Shown here: one piece after another, positions 18,937 to 26,560 of the stretch
Numbering within the stretch: position 1 is the first letter of the stretch
How the letters are laid out: the number at the start of each line of letters is the position of its first letter
Origin: Ktedonobacteraceae bacterium
GTDB lineage: Bacteria > Chloroflexota > Ktedonobacteria > Ktedonobacterales > Ktedonobacteraceae
Length of the DNA: 52,278 bases
Reading direction: 5' to 3'
NCBI GenBank assembly: GCA_014896635.1
Contig: JADBKA010000002.1
Span: 1 to 52,278, forward strand
Position numbers and translations under genes: made by a program
Notes under the pieces: model-generated
What the model saw: only the letters and a program-made list of their open reading frames with translations
Told to the model about the DNA's origin: nothing
Databases searched by the model: none

Positions 18937-19644
18937 ATGGCTTCATCACAAATCAGTATAGGCATAGCTTTCGCCGCAGGACTGGCCTCGTTTCTCTCAC
19001 CCTGTGTCCTGCCACTTGTGCCTATTTACCTGGCGCAACTCGTTGGACGAGGGATTGCTCAAAGAACAGAAAACCAGCGCATATTGTCACAACGCCTGGA
19101 AGTGTTTTTCCACGCCGCCATCTTCGTCGCCGGATTTACTATCGCTTTTGTCGCACTGGGAGCAACCGCGAGCACGCTTGGCAGTTTCCTCAGAGCACAT
19201 CTTGTGCTTGTCCAGCAGATCGGCGGCATCATCCTGATCCTCACCGGGTTACACCTGGTGGGTGTGCTCGAACTACCATTTCTGCTCGCACAGAAACGCT
19301 TTGACTTTCGTCCGCAGCGTCCCGGCTATGCAGCTTCGCTGCTGATCGGTATTGTCTTCGCTCTGGCCTGGACGCCATGCGTTGGCCCGATCCTCGGCTC
19401 TATTCTGATCCTGGCCGCTGGCACTGCCACGCTGCAACAGGGGGTTTTGCTACTACTCGCTTACTCGCTTGGCCTGGGAGTGCCGTTTTTGCTGCTCGGT
19501 CTAGGACTGAACTGGCTTAACCGCCTGCTCAAATGGTTGAAGCCGCACCTGAGGAAAATCGAAATCGGCACCGGTATCCTATTGATGATCGTCGGGGTAA
19601 TGGTTTTTTTCAACCTGTTTATCTACGTAAACTCCCTGCTTTAA
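18937..19644 (+). CDS. ccdA: Cytochrome c biogenesis / thiol-disulfide membrane transporter CcdA
   Basis: A 235-residue polytopic protein with six predicted helices, which passes reducing equivalents from cytoplasmic thioredoxin to extracytoplasmic thiol proteins. The two redox cysteines are C23 in FLSPCVLPLVPIYLAQ and C148 in ALAWTPCVGPILG, the signature of the CcdA/DsbD membrane domain. The length is typical. The start is the ATG at 18937; a much longer frame from 18781 would overlap the HEAT gene and lacks support. AGGAG lies 13 bases upstream, a rather long spacing. No ResA-like thioredoxin or cytochrome c maturation genes are adjacent, but a redox-type ECF/anti-sigma pair lies immediately downstream. 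Confidence 0.92.
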   Translation: MASSQISIGIAFAAGLASFLSPCVLPLVPIYLAQLVGRGIAQRTENQRILSQRLEVFFHAAIFVAGFTIAFVALGATASTLGSFLRAHLVLVQQIGGIILILTGLHLVGVLELPFLLAQKRFDFRPQRPGYAASLLIGIVFALAWTPCVGPILGSILILAAGTATLQQGVLLLLAYSLGLGVPFLLLGLGLNWLNRLLKWLKPHLRKIEIGTGILLMIVGVMVFFNLFIYVNSLL

Positions 19645-19677
19645 GAGAGGAGAGAAAATCGCACAGTTCAGCATCCG

Positions 19678-19759
19678 CGAGGAGCAGCGGTATTCATCAC
19701 AGACCGGCAGCACCGGTTCGACTGATGCTCGTGCTCTCCTCGACGTACCTGCTGTACGT
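19678..19759. terminator. Three-stem structure between convergent ccdA and the anti-sigma gene
   Basis: CGAGGAG (19678-19684) pairs with CTCCTCG (19736-19742) and encloses ACCGG-loop-CCGGT (19703-19717). It is followed at once by ACGTAC-CTGCT-GTACGT (19743-19759). The two genes converge on this 126-bp gap, so it probably works as a two-way terminator, although U-runs are weak on both strands. Confidence 0.5.
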
Positions 19760-19770
19760 TTGCAGTGGGA

Positions 19771-20112
19771 CTACGGCTCATCGTCCCCTATTTCCTCTTC
19801 AAAATCGGCGCGCTGACCCATCAGATCGGCCTTGATCTCCTTCGCCAGTTCAGGGTCAATCGCCACCGGCTCACCTAAAGGCATACGAGCAATACGCATA
19901 ACAGCCTCGCGCAGGTGAGCAGGAGCATGCTGGATAGTGCACTTATCGTGTAATAACCTTTTAAGCTGTAGATCAAAATGAAAACGGCATCCGCAATGTG
20001 GGCAGAATCCGAGATGCCTCTGCACTATCTCAACTTCTTCAGGATTCAATTCCCGATCAATATACAGGTGAAGGCGTGCCGTTACTTCGACACAACTTAT
20101 ATGCTCTTCCAT
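19771..20112 (-). CDS. Zinc-finger anti-sigma factor, RsrA-like (ZAS family)
   Basis: A 113-residue cytoplasmic protein. It has C7, H33, C37 and C40 in a QRHLGFCPHC context, the H-x3-C-x2-C zinc motif of ZAS anti-sigma factors, plus another Cys at C58 (LLHDKC). This spacing resembles RsrA, where disulfide formation releases zinc and frees the sigma factor. No membrane helix is present, again as in RsrA rather than RsiW. The acidic tail (DFEEEIGDDE) is unassigned. The start is the ATG at 20112, nine bases after GGAG; a TTG one codon earlier is possible. It is divergent from the ECF sigma gene at 20277, its likely partner. In actinomycetes the pair is co-directional. Confidence 0.82.
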   Translation of the reverse strand: MEEHISCVEVTARLHLYIDRELNPEEVEIVQRHLGFCPHCGCRFHFDLQLKRLLHDKCTIQHAPAHLREAVMRIARMPLGEPVAIDPELAKEIKADLMGQRADFEEEIGDDEP

Positions 20113-20206
20113 CAAGAAACTCTCCTACGTGCTCGCGCCACTCTGTCTGTCCATTCTAACAGAATCGGCGGGGCTTTCATTCCCACACGATAATAATATA
20201 TACTGA

Positions 20207-20233
20207 CAGTGAGCACTGACTTCCCTCTGGGAA
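20207..20233. promoter_or_regulatory. Two adjacent dyads in the ECF sigma / anti-sigma divergent promoter region
   Basis: CAGTG-AG-CACTG (20207-20218) and TTCCC-TCT-GGGAA (20221-20233) are perfect dyads three bases apart, 44-70 bases before the sigma start codon. They lie between the two divergent genes and could be operator or promoter elements. Confidence 0.4.
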
Positions 20234-20276
20234 GTAACAGAATCGTAGAGCAGGTGTTTTGTTAGAGGAGTGTTGA

Positions 20277-21035
20277 ATGTCGGAACAGCAGTCATCATTT
20301 GAACATCATGCAGCCGGGCCGGCGGCAGGGGAGACGCAGGCAGGGCAGGGAGAGAATGAGCAGGCCACACAGGTCGAACGTACCGAACACTTACAGAACG
20401 AAAATCAGCAGGCAGAATTTCCTGCCACTGTTGAGAATACAGCTCACCAGGCAAATACCACAGAGACGGTCAGCGAAAATTTTGCCGAGGGGGTGATCGC
20501 GCAACTGGATAGTCTCTATCGTACAGCACTACGTATGACGAACAACCCACAGGAAGCAGAGGATCTGGTACAGGAAACGATGCTGAAAGCGTTTCGTTTC
20601 TCTCATACCTATCAGCCCGGCACAAACCTGCGAGCCTGGCTTTTCCGCATCCTGAACACCTCGGCGATCAACCGTTACCGCAAACAGGCGGCTCATCCCG
20701 CACCGATTGCCCTGCCTGAAGGAGAAGAATTCTATCTCTACAACCAGATCCGCGACCTGAGCGGCCAGGAATTAACACAGGGAGCTGAGGAAGAGGTACT
20801 GGGACAGTACCTTGACGAGGATGTCTACAAAGCTCTGAACGATCTTCCGCCCAACTTTCGCATGCCGGTTATCCTGGCTGATATCGAAGGACTTTCTTAC
20901 AAAGAAATTGCCGAAGCATTGCAAATCCCAATCGGGACAGTGATGAGCCGTATATCGCGCGCACGTCGCCAGTTGCAGAAATCGCTCTGGCGCTATGCCA
21001 AAGAAAGAGGCTATATCAGGTCTGAAGCCTCTTAA
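20277..21035 (+). CDS. ECF RNA polymerase sigma factor, SigR/SigH-like
   Basis: A 252-residue ECF sigma factor. Residues 1-65 are a polar Gln/Glu-rich extension not usual in the family. Region 2 (about 75-140) has LDSLYRTALRMTNNPQEAED followed by LVQETMLKAFRF and NLRAWLFRILNT. Region 4 (about 180-245) has LNDLPPNFRMPVILADIEGL, YKEIAEALQIPIGTVMSRIS and RARRQLQ. The region 4 wording is very close to the actinobacterial thiol-stress sigma factors SigR and SigH. The ATG at 20277 has AGAGGAG seven bases upstream. Its likely antagonist is the divergent ZAS protein. Predicted targets are thioredoxin and other disulfide-stress genes; the nearby ccdA fits that theme. Confidence 0.9.
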   Translation: MSEQQSSFEHHAAGPAAGETQAGQGENEQATQVERTEHLQNENQQAEFPATVENTAHQANTTETVSENFAEGVIAQLDSLYRTALRMTNNPQEAEDLVQETMLKAFRFSHTYQPGTNLRAWLFRILNTSAINRYRKQAAHPAPIALPEGEEFYLYNQIRDLSGQELTQGAEEEVLGQYLDEDVYKALNDLPPNFRMPVILADIEGLSYKEIAEALQIPIGTVMSRISRARRQLQKSLWRYAKERGYIRSEAS

Positions 21036-21366
21036 CCTCTGCACGCTACCTTTCCAGACCAGCGCCTTTTCTTTCGCTTTCCCTGCACTACTTCCCTCAT
21101 TTGACGAGCATACGGCAGCTTTTCTTTTTTGTAGCCAGGACGCCGGAAATCCAGGATTGCCAGCGCCAGGCACTGATCAGGCGCAGGATTGACGAATGAA
21201 GGTCCAGCTAGTAGAATCAAAGCCTATCAGATCCTGCTGAGCAGAAGGGAGATCCAGGAGGGCGAGGCTCTCCTGGCAGGGGCAAGGAAAGAATGAGGGG
21301 TCTCTCCAATCAGCATTATTCAGGCAGCTCTGGTATCATCAGGAAGGGAAGAAGATTTGTGCGTCT
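21036..21366. other. Intergenic region, 331 bp, with one hairpin
   Basis: No gene is convincing between the ECF sigma stop and the queuosine-salvage start. CCAGGAG (21254-21260) and CTCCTGG (21270-21276) form a perfect 7-bp stem with a nine-base loop, without a U-run. I could not identify a clear promoter for the downstream gene by eye. Confidence 0.5.
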
Positions 21367-22404
21367 ATGACAGAATCTGCATGGCAGTACGACGTTGATG
21401 AACAGGCTCTCTATACCTTGCCCACGCATGACCCGCTGGGAGTGCTTACCAGTACACTGCAAGTTGTAGAGCAGGGCGAGCACGTCTGGATCAATGCGGA
21501 CCAGTTGGAACCCTTTTGCGAGCAGTGGCTCGCGGATAAACAGCGGTTTCAACTCACCACTCCACAATGGGATACACGCTATCATTTTCACGACGGCAGC
21601 CAGCGCACAGTGAACTGGCTGCTTGTTCTTGACGCCTTGAATTTCTGCTTCTGGAGTGATAAGGATCAGCCACGCTGGTCGATTGAGTATCGGGGGGAGA
21701 GGTTGAACGGCTACTGGGCCGAGGCAGCAGCACTGAAGCGCGCTGTCGAAGAAGGCATCCCGCTGTGGGACGCAGAGTACCTCAGCACGATCAGTCCCGA
21801 CGTTATGGCCTCCATCTTTCGCGGCCAGCAGACCATTCCCCTCTTCGAGGAGCGCGTACGCAACGCGCGTGAAGTAGGCCGTGTTTTGCTTGAACGCTAC
21901 GACGGCCAATTCACCCACGTCATCGAGCAGGCAGGCGGGAGCGCCGTCAGGCTCGCGCTGCTGCTGGCAAACGAATTCTCATCCTTTCATGACGTCGCAA
22001 CCTACCGCCGTCGCCCCGTCTGCTTCTTCAAGCGCGCGCAGATCTGTGTCGCTGACTTGCATAGCGCTTTTGCTGGCAAGCAATGGGGAACATTTACCGA
22101 CCTGGATAAACTGACAGCTTTCGCCGATTACAAATTACCACAGATACTACGCCATTATAAGATTCTGGAATACACCCCGGCCCTGGCCGGGCGTATTGAT
22201 AACCAGGAACCCATCGCGGCGGGGAGCGAGGAAGAGATTGAGATTCGGGCAGCAACGATCTGGGCCTGCGAGCTGCTCCGCCAGGCAATGCAGCGGCGAG
22301 GACAGCAGATGACTACTGCTGAGCTTGATCAGCGACTCTGGCTGGCAAGCCAGCACACGACAGAGATGCGTCCTTACCATCGCACACGCACGATTTTTTA
22401 CTGA
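21367..22404 (+). CDS. Queuosine-salvage protein (DUF2419 / Qng1 family, queuosine 5'-phosphate glycosidase)
   Basis: A 345-residue protein matching the queuosine-salvage family, which releases the base queuine from queuosine-derived nucleotide or nucleoside so that it can be re-inserted into tRNA. Family signatures read by eye are LDALNFCFWS (about 93-102), RGQQTIPLFEERVRNAREVG, CFFKRAQICVADL, LTAFADYKLPQILRHY, EIRAATIWACELLR and the C-terminal PYHRTRTIFY. The length fits eukaryotic and bacterial Qng1 proteins. The ATG at 21367 has a purine-rich tract (AGGAAGGGAAGAAG) about 12 or more bases upstream. No other queuosine genes (tgt, queA, YhhQ) are in the window, so salvage would need partners elsewhere in the genome. 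Confidence 0.88.
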   Translation: MTESAWQYDVDEQALYTLPTHDPLGVLTSTLQVVEQGEHVWINADQLEPFCEQWLADKQRFQLTTPQWDTRYHFHDGSQRTVNWLLVLDALNFCFWSDKDQPRWSIEYRGERLNGYWAEAAALKRAVEEGIPLWDAEYLSTISPDVMASIFRGQQTIPLFEERVRNAREVGRVLLERYDGQFTHVIEQAGGSAVRLALLLANEFSSFHDVATYRRRPVCFFKRAQICVADLHSAFAGKQWGTFTDLDKLTAFADYKLPQILRHYKILEYTPALAGRIDNQEPIAAGSEEEIEIRAATIWACELLRQAMQRRGQQMTTAELDQRLWLASQHTTEMRPYHRTRTIFY

Positions 22405-22576
22405 TTGGCAGATTCTCAAATTTCGAGAGTCTCAAACAGATCGACCTCATGTCTCTGCCGGGGCGCTCGCACCCTGAGAAATTGTACCTGGAAAAGTTGA
22501 AAAGAAATGCAACACATCAGAGCTGCCCCGTAATACCCAGGTAGCTCTTGTTCATACAATTTCATACCATTACCAT

Positions 22577-24103
22577 ATGCATATGCAAATACAAGATTTA
22601 CTGGCGGCGCTGCAACAGCCGCCGCTTGCTCTACCAGAGCGCAACCGCTTACCGCCAGAGACGGTCATACGCTCGCTGGCTTATGACTCGCGCAAAGTCG
22701 AAGCGGGAGGACTCTTCATCGCAGTAGCAGGAACACACACCGACGGACGCCGCTTTATCGGCGATGCCGCCCGCCGGGGTGCAGTCGCTGCCCTGGGTGA
22801 ACCCCTTACCGAAGGGCAGGAGTCGCCGCTGCCATATATCACAGTAGCCGATGTGCGCCAGGCGCACGCAGATATTTCCTGCGCTTTCTATGGCTATCCT
22901 GCCCGTCATCTCTGCACCATCGGCGTCACCGGCACTGATGGCAAAACCACTACCAGCAATCTGACCTGCGATTTGCTGGAAGCGGCAGGACATCCCGCCG
23001 GACTGATGACCACTGCAAATTTTAAATTAAGAGGATACGAGTGGGAGAACACGACACGCCAGAGCACGCAGGAGGTTCAAGACATTCAACAATTTCTCAA
23101 AGAAACTCTTGAGAGTGGAGCGACGCACGCAGTGATCGAGGCTACGTCACATGGTCTGGAACTGCGCAAGGTCGCCGGCTGCGAATTCGATATCGGTGTC
23201 GTCACAAACATCACGCATGAGCACCTCGATTTCCACAAAACGCTGGCTGCTTACCGACGAGCCAAAGCACGACTCTTTGAAATGCTCGATCCGGCGCGCG
23301 ATAAAGGTCTCGGCTGCCGTCCTGTGGCGATTCTCAACCGCGATGACGCGAGCTACGATGTACTCAAACCTTATTGCCGCGTCCCCATCCTCGACTACGG
23401 CATCGATAGCCCGGCAGCAGTGCGAGCCATCGACCTGGAACTGCGGCCACACAGCACACGCTTTCGCGTCATTCTGCCAGGCGCCGAAGGAATCATCGAG
23501 ACACCACTTGTAGGACGCTTCAATGTCAGCAACTGCCTGGCGGCTATCGCCACCGTTTACAGCCAGGGAATAGCACTTGAAGATATTACTCACGCCCTGG
23601 CAACAGCAAAAGGGGTCGCAGGCCGCATGGAACGCATCGACGAGGGTCAGCCATTCACCGTCATTGTCGATTACGCCCATACACCCGATAGCCTGCAAAA
23701 GGTGCTCGCTATCCTGCGTCCGCTGACGCAGAGAAAACTCATAGCCGTTTTTGGCTCAGCCGGTGAACGAGATGTCCAGAAACGTCCTATTATGGGACGG
23801 ATCGCTGCCGAAATGACCGATTTTTTCGTTATTACAGATGAAGATCCACGTGAGGAGGACCGGGAACAGATTTTGCGTGAGATTGCAGCCGGGGCAATCG
23901 ACAACGGCAAGCAGCCAGGACGCCATTTTGTCTGCCTTGCAGACCGCCGGGCTGCCATCGAGACAGCCTTCAGCTACGCCGGCGCCGGTGACACGGTTCT
24001 GCTGGCCGGCAAGGGCCATGAACAAAGTATCATTATAGGGAGAGAAAAGATACCCTGGGATGATCGACGGGTAGCACGCGAAATTCTGCGGCAACGCCCA
24101 TAA
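22577..24103 (+). CDS. murE: Mur ligase, MurE type (UDP-MurNAc-dipeptide: diamino acid ligase)
   Basis: A 508-residue cytoplasmic ATP-dependent ligase that adds the third amino acid of the peptidoglycan stem. The P-loop TGTDGKTTT is at 118-126, EATSHGLELRKV at 188-199, THEHLDFHKT at 213-222, the probable carbamylated Lys is K230 in AYRRAKARLF, and VDYAHTPDSLQKV and the C-terminal LLAGKGHEQ are also present. The amino-acid specificity loop reads DEDPRE (421-426) rather than the DNPR of meso-DAP enzymes, so the substrate may be ornithine or another basic residue. The ATG at 22577 has no Shine-Dalgarno sequence. TACAAT at 22555-22560 suggests a nearly leaderless message. MraY follows after 129 bp. 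Confidence 0.9.
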   Translation: MHMQIQDLLAALQQPPLALPERNRLPPETVIRSLAYDSRKVEAGGLFIAVAGTHTDGRRFIGDAARRGAVAALGEPLTEGQESPLPYITVADVRQAHADISCAFYGYPARHLCTIGVTGTDGKTTTSNLTCDLLEAAGHPAGLMTTANFKLRGYEWENTTRQSTQEVQDIQQFLKETLESGATHAVIEATSHGLELRKVAGCEFDIGVVTNITHEHLDFHKTLAAYRRAKARLFEMLDPARDKGLGCRPVAILNRDDASYDVLKPYCRVPILDYGIDSPAAVRAIDLELRPHSTRFRVILPGAEGIIETPLVGRFNVSNCLAAIATVYSQGIALEDITHALATAKGVAGRMERIDEGQPFTVIVDYAHTPDSLQKVLAILRPLTQRKLIAVFGSAGERDVQKRPIMGRIAAEMTDFFVITDEDPREEDREQILREIAAGAIDNGKQPGRHFVCLADRRAAIETAFSYAGAGDTVLLAGKGHEQSIIIGREKIPWDDRRVAREILRQRP

Positions 24104-24151
24104 AATCGCGCTCCCGTGCAAAATCGCCGTCATAACAGCGTCTATTTAGTG

Positions 24152-24178
24152 ATCGCACTTCTGAGTTGCGATTGTTTT
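24152..24178 (+). terminator. Weak intrinsic terminator or attenuator between murE and the mraY-like gene
   Basis: ATCGCA (24152-24157) pairs with TGCGAT (24167-24172) and is followed by TGTTTT. The six-bp stem is weak, so read-through into the mraY-like gene is likely. Confidence 0.4.
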
Positions 24179-24232
24179 ACAGGCTTCCAGGTTTCGAGAT
24201 AATTGTTGTATTTCAGGTTTTCAGGAGTTTTT

Positions 24233-26263
24233 ATGATTATTGCAACATTCTATGAGAAAATTTTTACAGGATATACCACACCAACAATCATTTTACAGCT
24301 ATTCTTCATTTTTATCACCTGCGCCCTGGCAAGTCTGATACTCTGTGGCCTGGCGAAAGTGTTGTTCCCCCGCTTTCGCAGTGGTGAACACAAGCCCGGC
24401 ACGCATCGTCCCGATCTGCCTGCCGGGGGCCGTGAAGTGCGCACATATGAACTGCCGCTCGTCGGTGGCCCGGCCTTCACGCTGGCAATCGTAGGTACCG
24501 GTATCGGGGCTGGCTATTTTCTTGATTTTCAGCCAGAGCAATGGACCTGGCTGCTAATCGGGCTGGGCGCTATGTTTAGCTACGCGCTGGTAGGATTTAT
24601 TGATGACTGGAAAAAAGTGTACCGTAACGAGGGACTCTCGGAGCCGGCGAAATTCGGCGGAGTCTTCTTCGTCTCTGTTGTAGCAGCTCTGCTCTACTTT
24701 TTCCTGTTACCTCATAACGGGCAGCAGCCATACACCCCCTGGAAAGATCTCCCCATTTTCAATGAGTTGTTCAATGTTCACAATCTGCTCGCCGTCAGAC
24801 AGGATGGCAGCACGATCTTTATTGTTTCTCTTGCTAAATCACCTGTTGCTTATTTTGCCTGGCTTATCTTTTTTGTACTTATGACAGGTGTTGTTGGCAG
24901 TCTCACCTCGCTTTCAGTCGATTTCAGCGATGGCCTGGATGGACTGGCCGGCGGCCTGGTTTTCAGCGCCTCGCTGGCGCTTGGTATTGCAGTTGTGGGC
25001 CTGCTGAATCAGCCGCAGGGTATTGTCCTGGAAATACTGGCGCTGCTGGGAGCAGCGGGCAGTCTCGGTTATTTGCCCTGGAACTGGCCTTCCGCATGGG
25101 CGGCGCGGCGGGGTATGGCAAAAAGGCGCGCAAAGATCATCATGGGCGACAGTGGCGCCCTGGGATTGGGTGGCCTGATGGCGATGATCGCCATTTTCTC
25201 CAACAATGAAACTTTGTTGCTCATGATCGGCGGTGCTTTCGTTCTGGAAGGTCTCTCGGCGCTGATCCAGGGACGCCTCATGACGCGCTTTTTCCGCCGA
25301 TCTCTTCAGGAGTTGCGCTTCGCCAGCAGCAAGGAGTTCGTGCCGCATACCGAATTTCCTTTACCCTTCCTGGCAACTCCGCTGCACCATCATTTTGACC
25401 TGCTGGGATGGGATCGCCGCCGCCTGGTTTATGGAGCCTGGGCGCTTGGTGCCTGCTTCGCTATCCTTGGCGCGCTGATCAGTATTGCGCCGCTGACGTG
25501 GGAACGCTATGTGGGTCGCATTCTTGTACTTATGCTCGCGGGTGTGGTCTGGTCGAGTGGCTCCTGGTCCAAATGTTATTTTGTTGGCAAGCACCCGGCG
25601 GAGCGAACACGCAGGCGGCGTCTAGCTCTGTACTATGGCTACCCTTACCGCATCATGGGCATACGGCTCTATCACCTGGTGGAAGTCATTGAAGCCAGCG
25701 AGGACGTCATAGAAACGCCGATTGAGGAAGTGGCGCTCTGGCAGCGCATGACCATCTTCGATGCTCGCGCTATGCTCGGCCTGTACTGCTATCGCGCCGG
25801 ATACTATCCTGCCGCCCTCGCGCAGTGGACGCGCATCCCCGAACGAAACCGCGTGCTACGCCCTGAGATCGTTCGCCTTCTGAATGAGGTCGATGCCCGC
25901 CTGGCGTTGGAAAAACAGGAGACGCAGCCTATGAAGCGCGACGAAATTTTCCAGCAGGAGGCCGTGCTCTCCAATGCTCTGGCGCCGGCTGACCTGCCCA
26001 ATCCTCATGAGCCAGTCCGACACGAAGAGATCGGTGATGGACAGGTTGAGGACTGGCGTGATGATGAGGAAGAAGAGGAGGCAGAAGAACGTATTCCCAC
26101 CGCTCTCCTGCGCGGCGAGCCAACAACGATCACGACGAATGGTCATGGCTCAACGGCAGAATCTTCGAGCATCCGTCCATCAACAACTCCAGGGTCTCAC
26201 CCCGCACCTCAACGTCAGAAATGGCTCAGTCGCCTGCTGCATCCCACCTCATCACGCCACTAA
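24233..26263 (+). CDS. MraY-type phospho-sugar transferase with long cytosolic C-terminal extension
   Basis: A 676-residue protein against about 320-360 for normal MraY. Residues 1-445 hold about ten helices and MraY/WecA-family motifs: LPLVGGPAF near 75-82, FIDDWKK (D124/D125), SDGLDGLAGG (232-241), MGDSGALGLGG (304-314) and ATPLHHHFDLLGW (381-393). In classical MraY the DGLDGL motif follows an Asn-rich NAVNLT stretch; here it is SVDFS, so a conserved Asn appears to be Asp. Residues about 455-570 look helical and TPR-like; 590-676 are acidic, then Ser/Pro-rich and basic. The ATG at 24233 follows AGGAG by six to seven bases. It should form lipid I or a related lipid-linked sugar. The tail may recruit wall-synthesis partners, which is inference. 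Confidence 0.85.
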   Translation: MIIATFYEKIFTGYTTPTIILQLFFIFITCALASLILCGLAKVLFPRFRSGEHKPGTHRPDLPAGGREVRTYELPLVGGPAFTLAIVGTGIGAGYFLDFQPEQWTWLLIGLGAMFSYALVGFIDDWKKVYRNEGLSEPAKFGGVFFVSVVAALLYFFLLPHNGQQPYTPWKDLPIFNELFNVHNLLAVRQDGSTIFIVSLAKSPVAYFAWLIFFVLMTGVVGSLTSLSVDFSDGLDGLAGGLVFSASLALGIAVVGLLNQPQGIVLEILALLGAAGSLGYLPWNWPSAWAARRGMAKRRAKIIMGDSGALGLGGLMAMIAIFSNNETLLLMIGGAFVLEGLSALIQGRLMTRFFRRSLQELRFASSKEFVPHTEFPLPFLATPLHHHFDLLGWDRRRLVYGAWALGACFAILGALISIAPLTWERYVGRILVLMLAGVVWSSGSWSKCYFVGKHPAERTRRRRLALYYGYPYRIMGIRLYHLVEVIEASEDVIETPIEEVALWQRMTIFDARAMLGLYCYRAGYYPAALAQWTRIPERNRVLRPEIVRLLNEVDARLALEKQETQPMKRDEIFQQEAVLSNALAPADLPNPHEPVRHEEIGDGQVEDWRDDEEEEEAEERIPTALLRGEPTTITTNGHGSTAESSSIRPSTTPGSHPAPQRQKWLSRLLHPTSSRH

Positions 26264-26329
26264 ACGGGAAAGGAAGGCCCAGCAAGGCGCCGGCCTGACG
26301 CTTCTTTTCCCAAAAAAGAAACTTCAGTA

Positions 26330-26371
26330 GCATCCTGAGAGGCGATGCCTCTCAGGATGCTTTTTTATTTT
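26330..26371 (+). terminator. Strong rho-independent terminator after the mraY-like gene
   Basis: GCATCCTGAGAGG (26330-26342) and its complement (26348-26360) form a perfect 13-bp stem with a five-base loop, followed by TTTTTTATTTTT. This is the best intrinsic terminator in the window. Confidence 0.93.
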
Positions 26372-26409
26372 TCTCACCTTTTCCACAGGATTTCCCTGCC
26401 TCACTTTAC

Positions 26410-26560
26410 TGAAAATGTTAAACTGGCCAGCCGTTAAGGCGACAACTTATACTCCCTTGCGTTCAGATGCGCAAGCATCTTGCCAGTCCCGCCGGTGGCG
26501 GGACGTTTCTGAACGGGTATCAAGATTTCATCCCATGTTGCTTCTCTGAAAGCAACATGG
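26410..26560 (+). ncRNA. Candidate structured RNA or gene-less IS200/IS605-type end
   Basis: From 26461, GTTC pairs with GAAC (26511-26514) and encloses two helices: AGATGC-GCAA-GCATCT (26465-26480, GNRA tetraloop) and GTCCCGCC-GGT-GGCGGGAC (26486-26504, 8 bp). TCAA follows at 26520-26523 and TTAC precedes at 26406-26409. These match the tetranucleotides at the right end and target of some IS200/IS605 elements, whose right ends carry guide RNA structures. A further perfect 11-bp hairpin lies at 26533-26560. No tnpA or tnpB remains, so the element reading is only a hypothesis; a plain leader RNA for the downstream operon is equally possible. Confidence 0.4.

Noticed and set aside
21316..21918. 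200-residue antisense frame opposite the queuosine-salvage gene
   Set aside because: It is a shadow of a strongly conserved coding frame, with no start signal.
26400..26530. c-di-GMP (GEMM) riboswitch ahead of the polysaccharide operon
   Set aside because: A GNRA loop is present, but the conserved core around the ligand site is absent.
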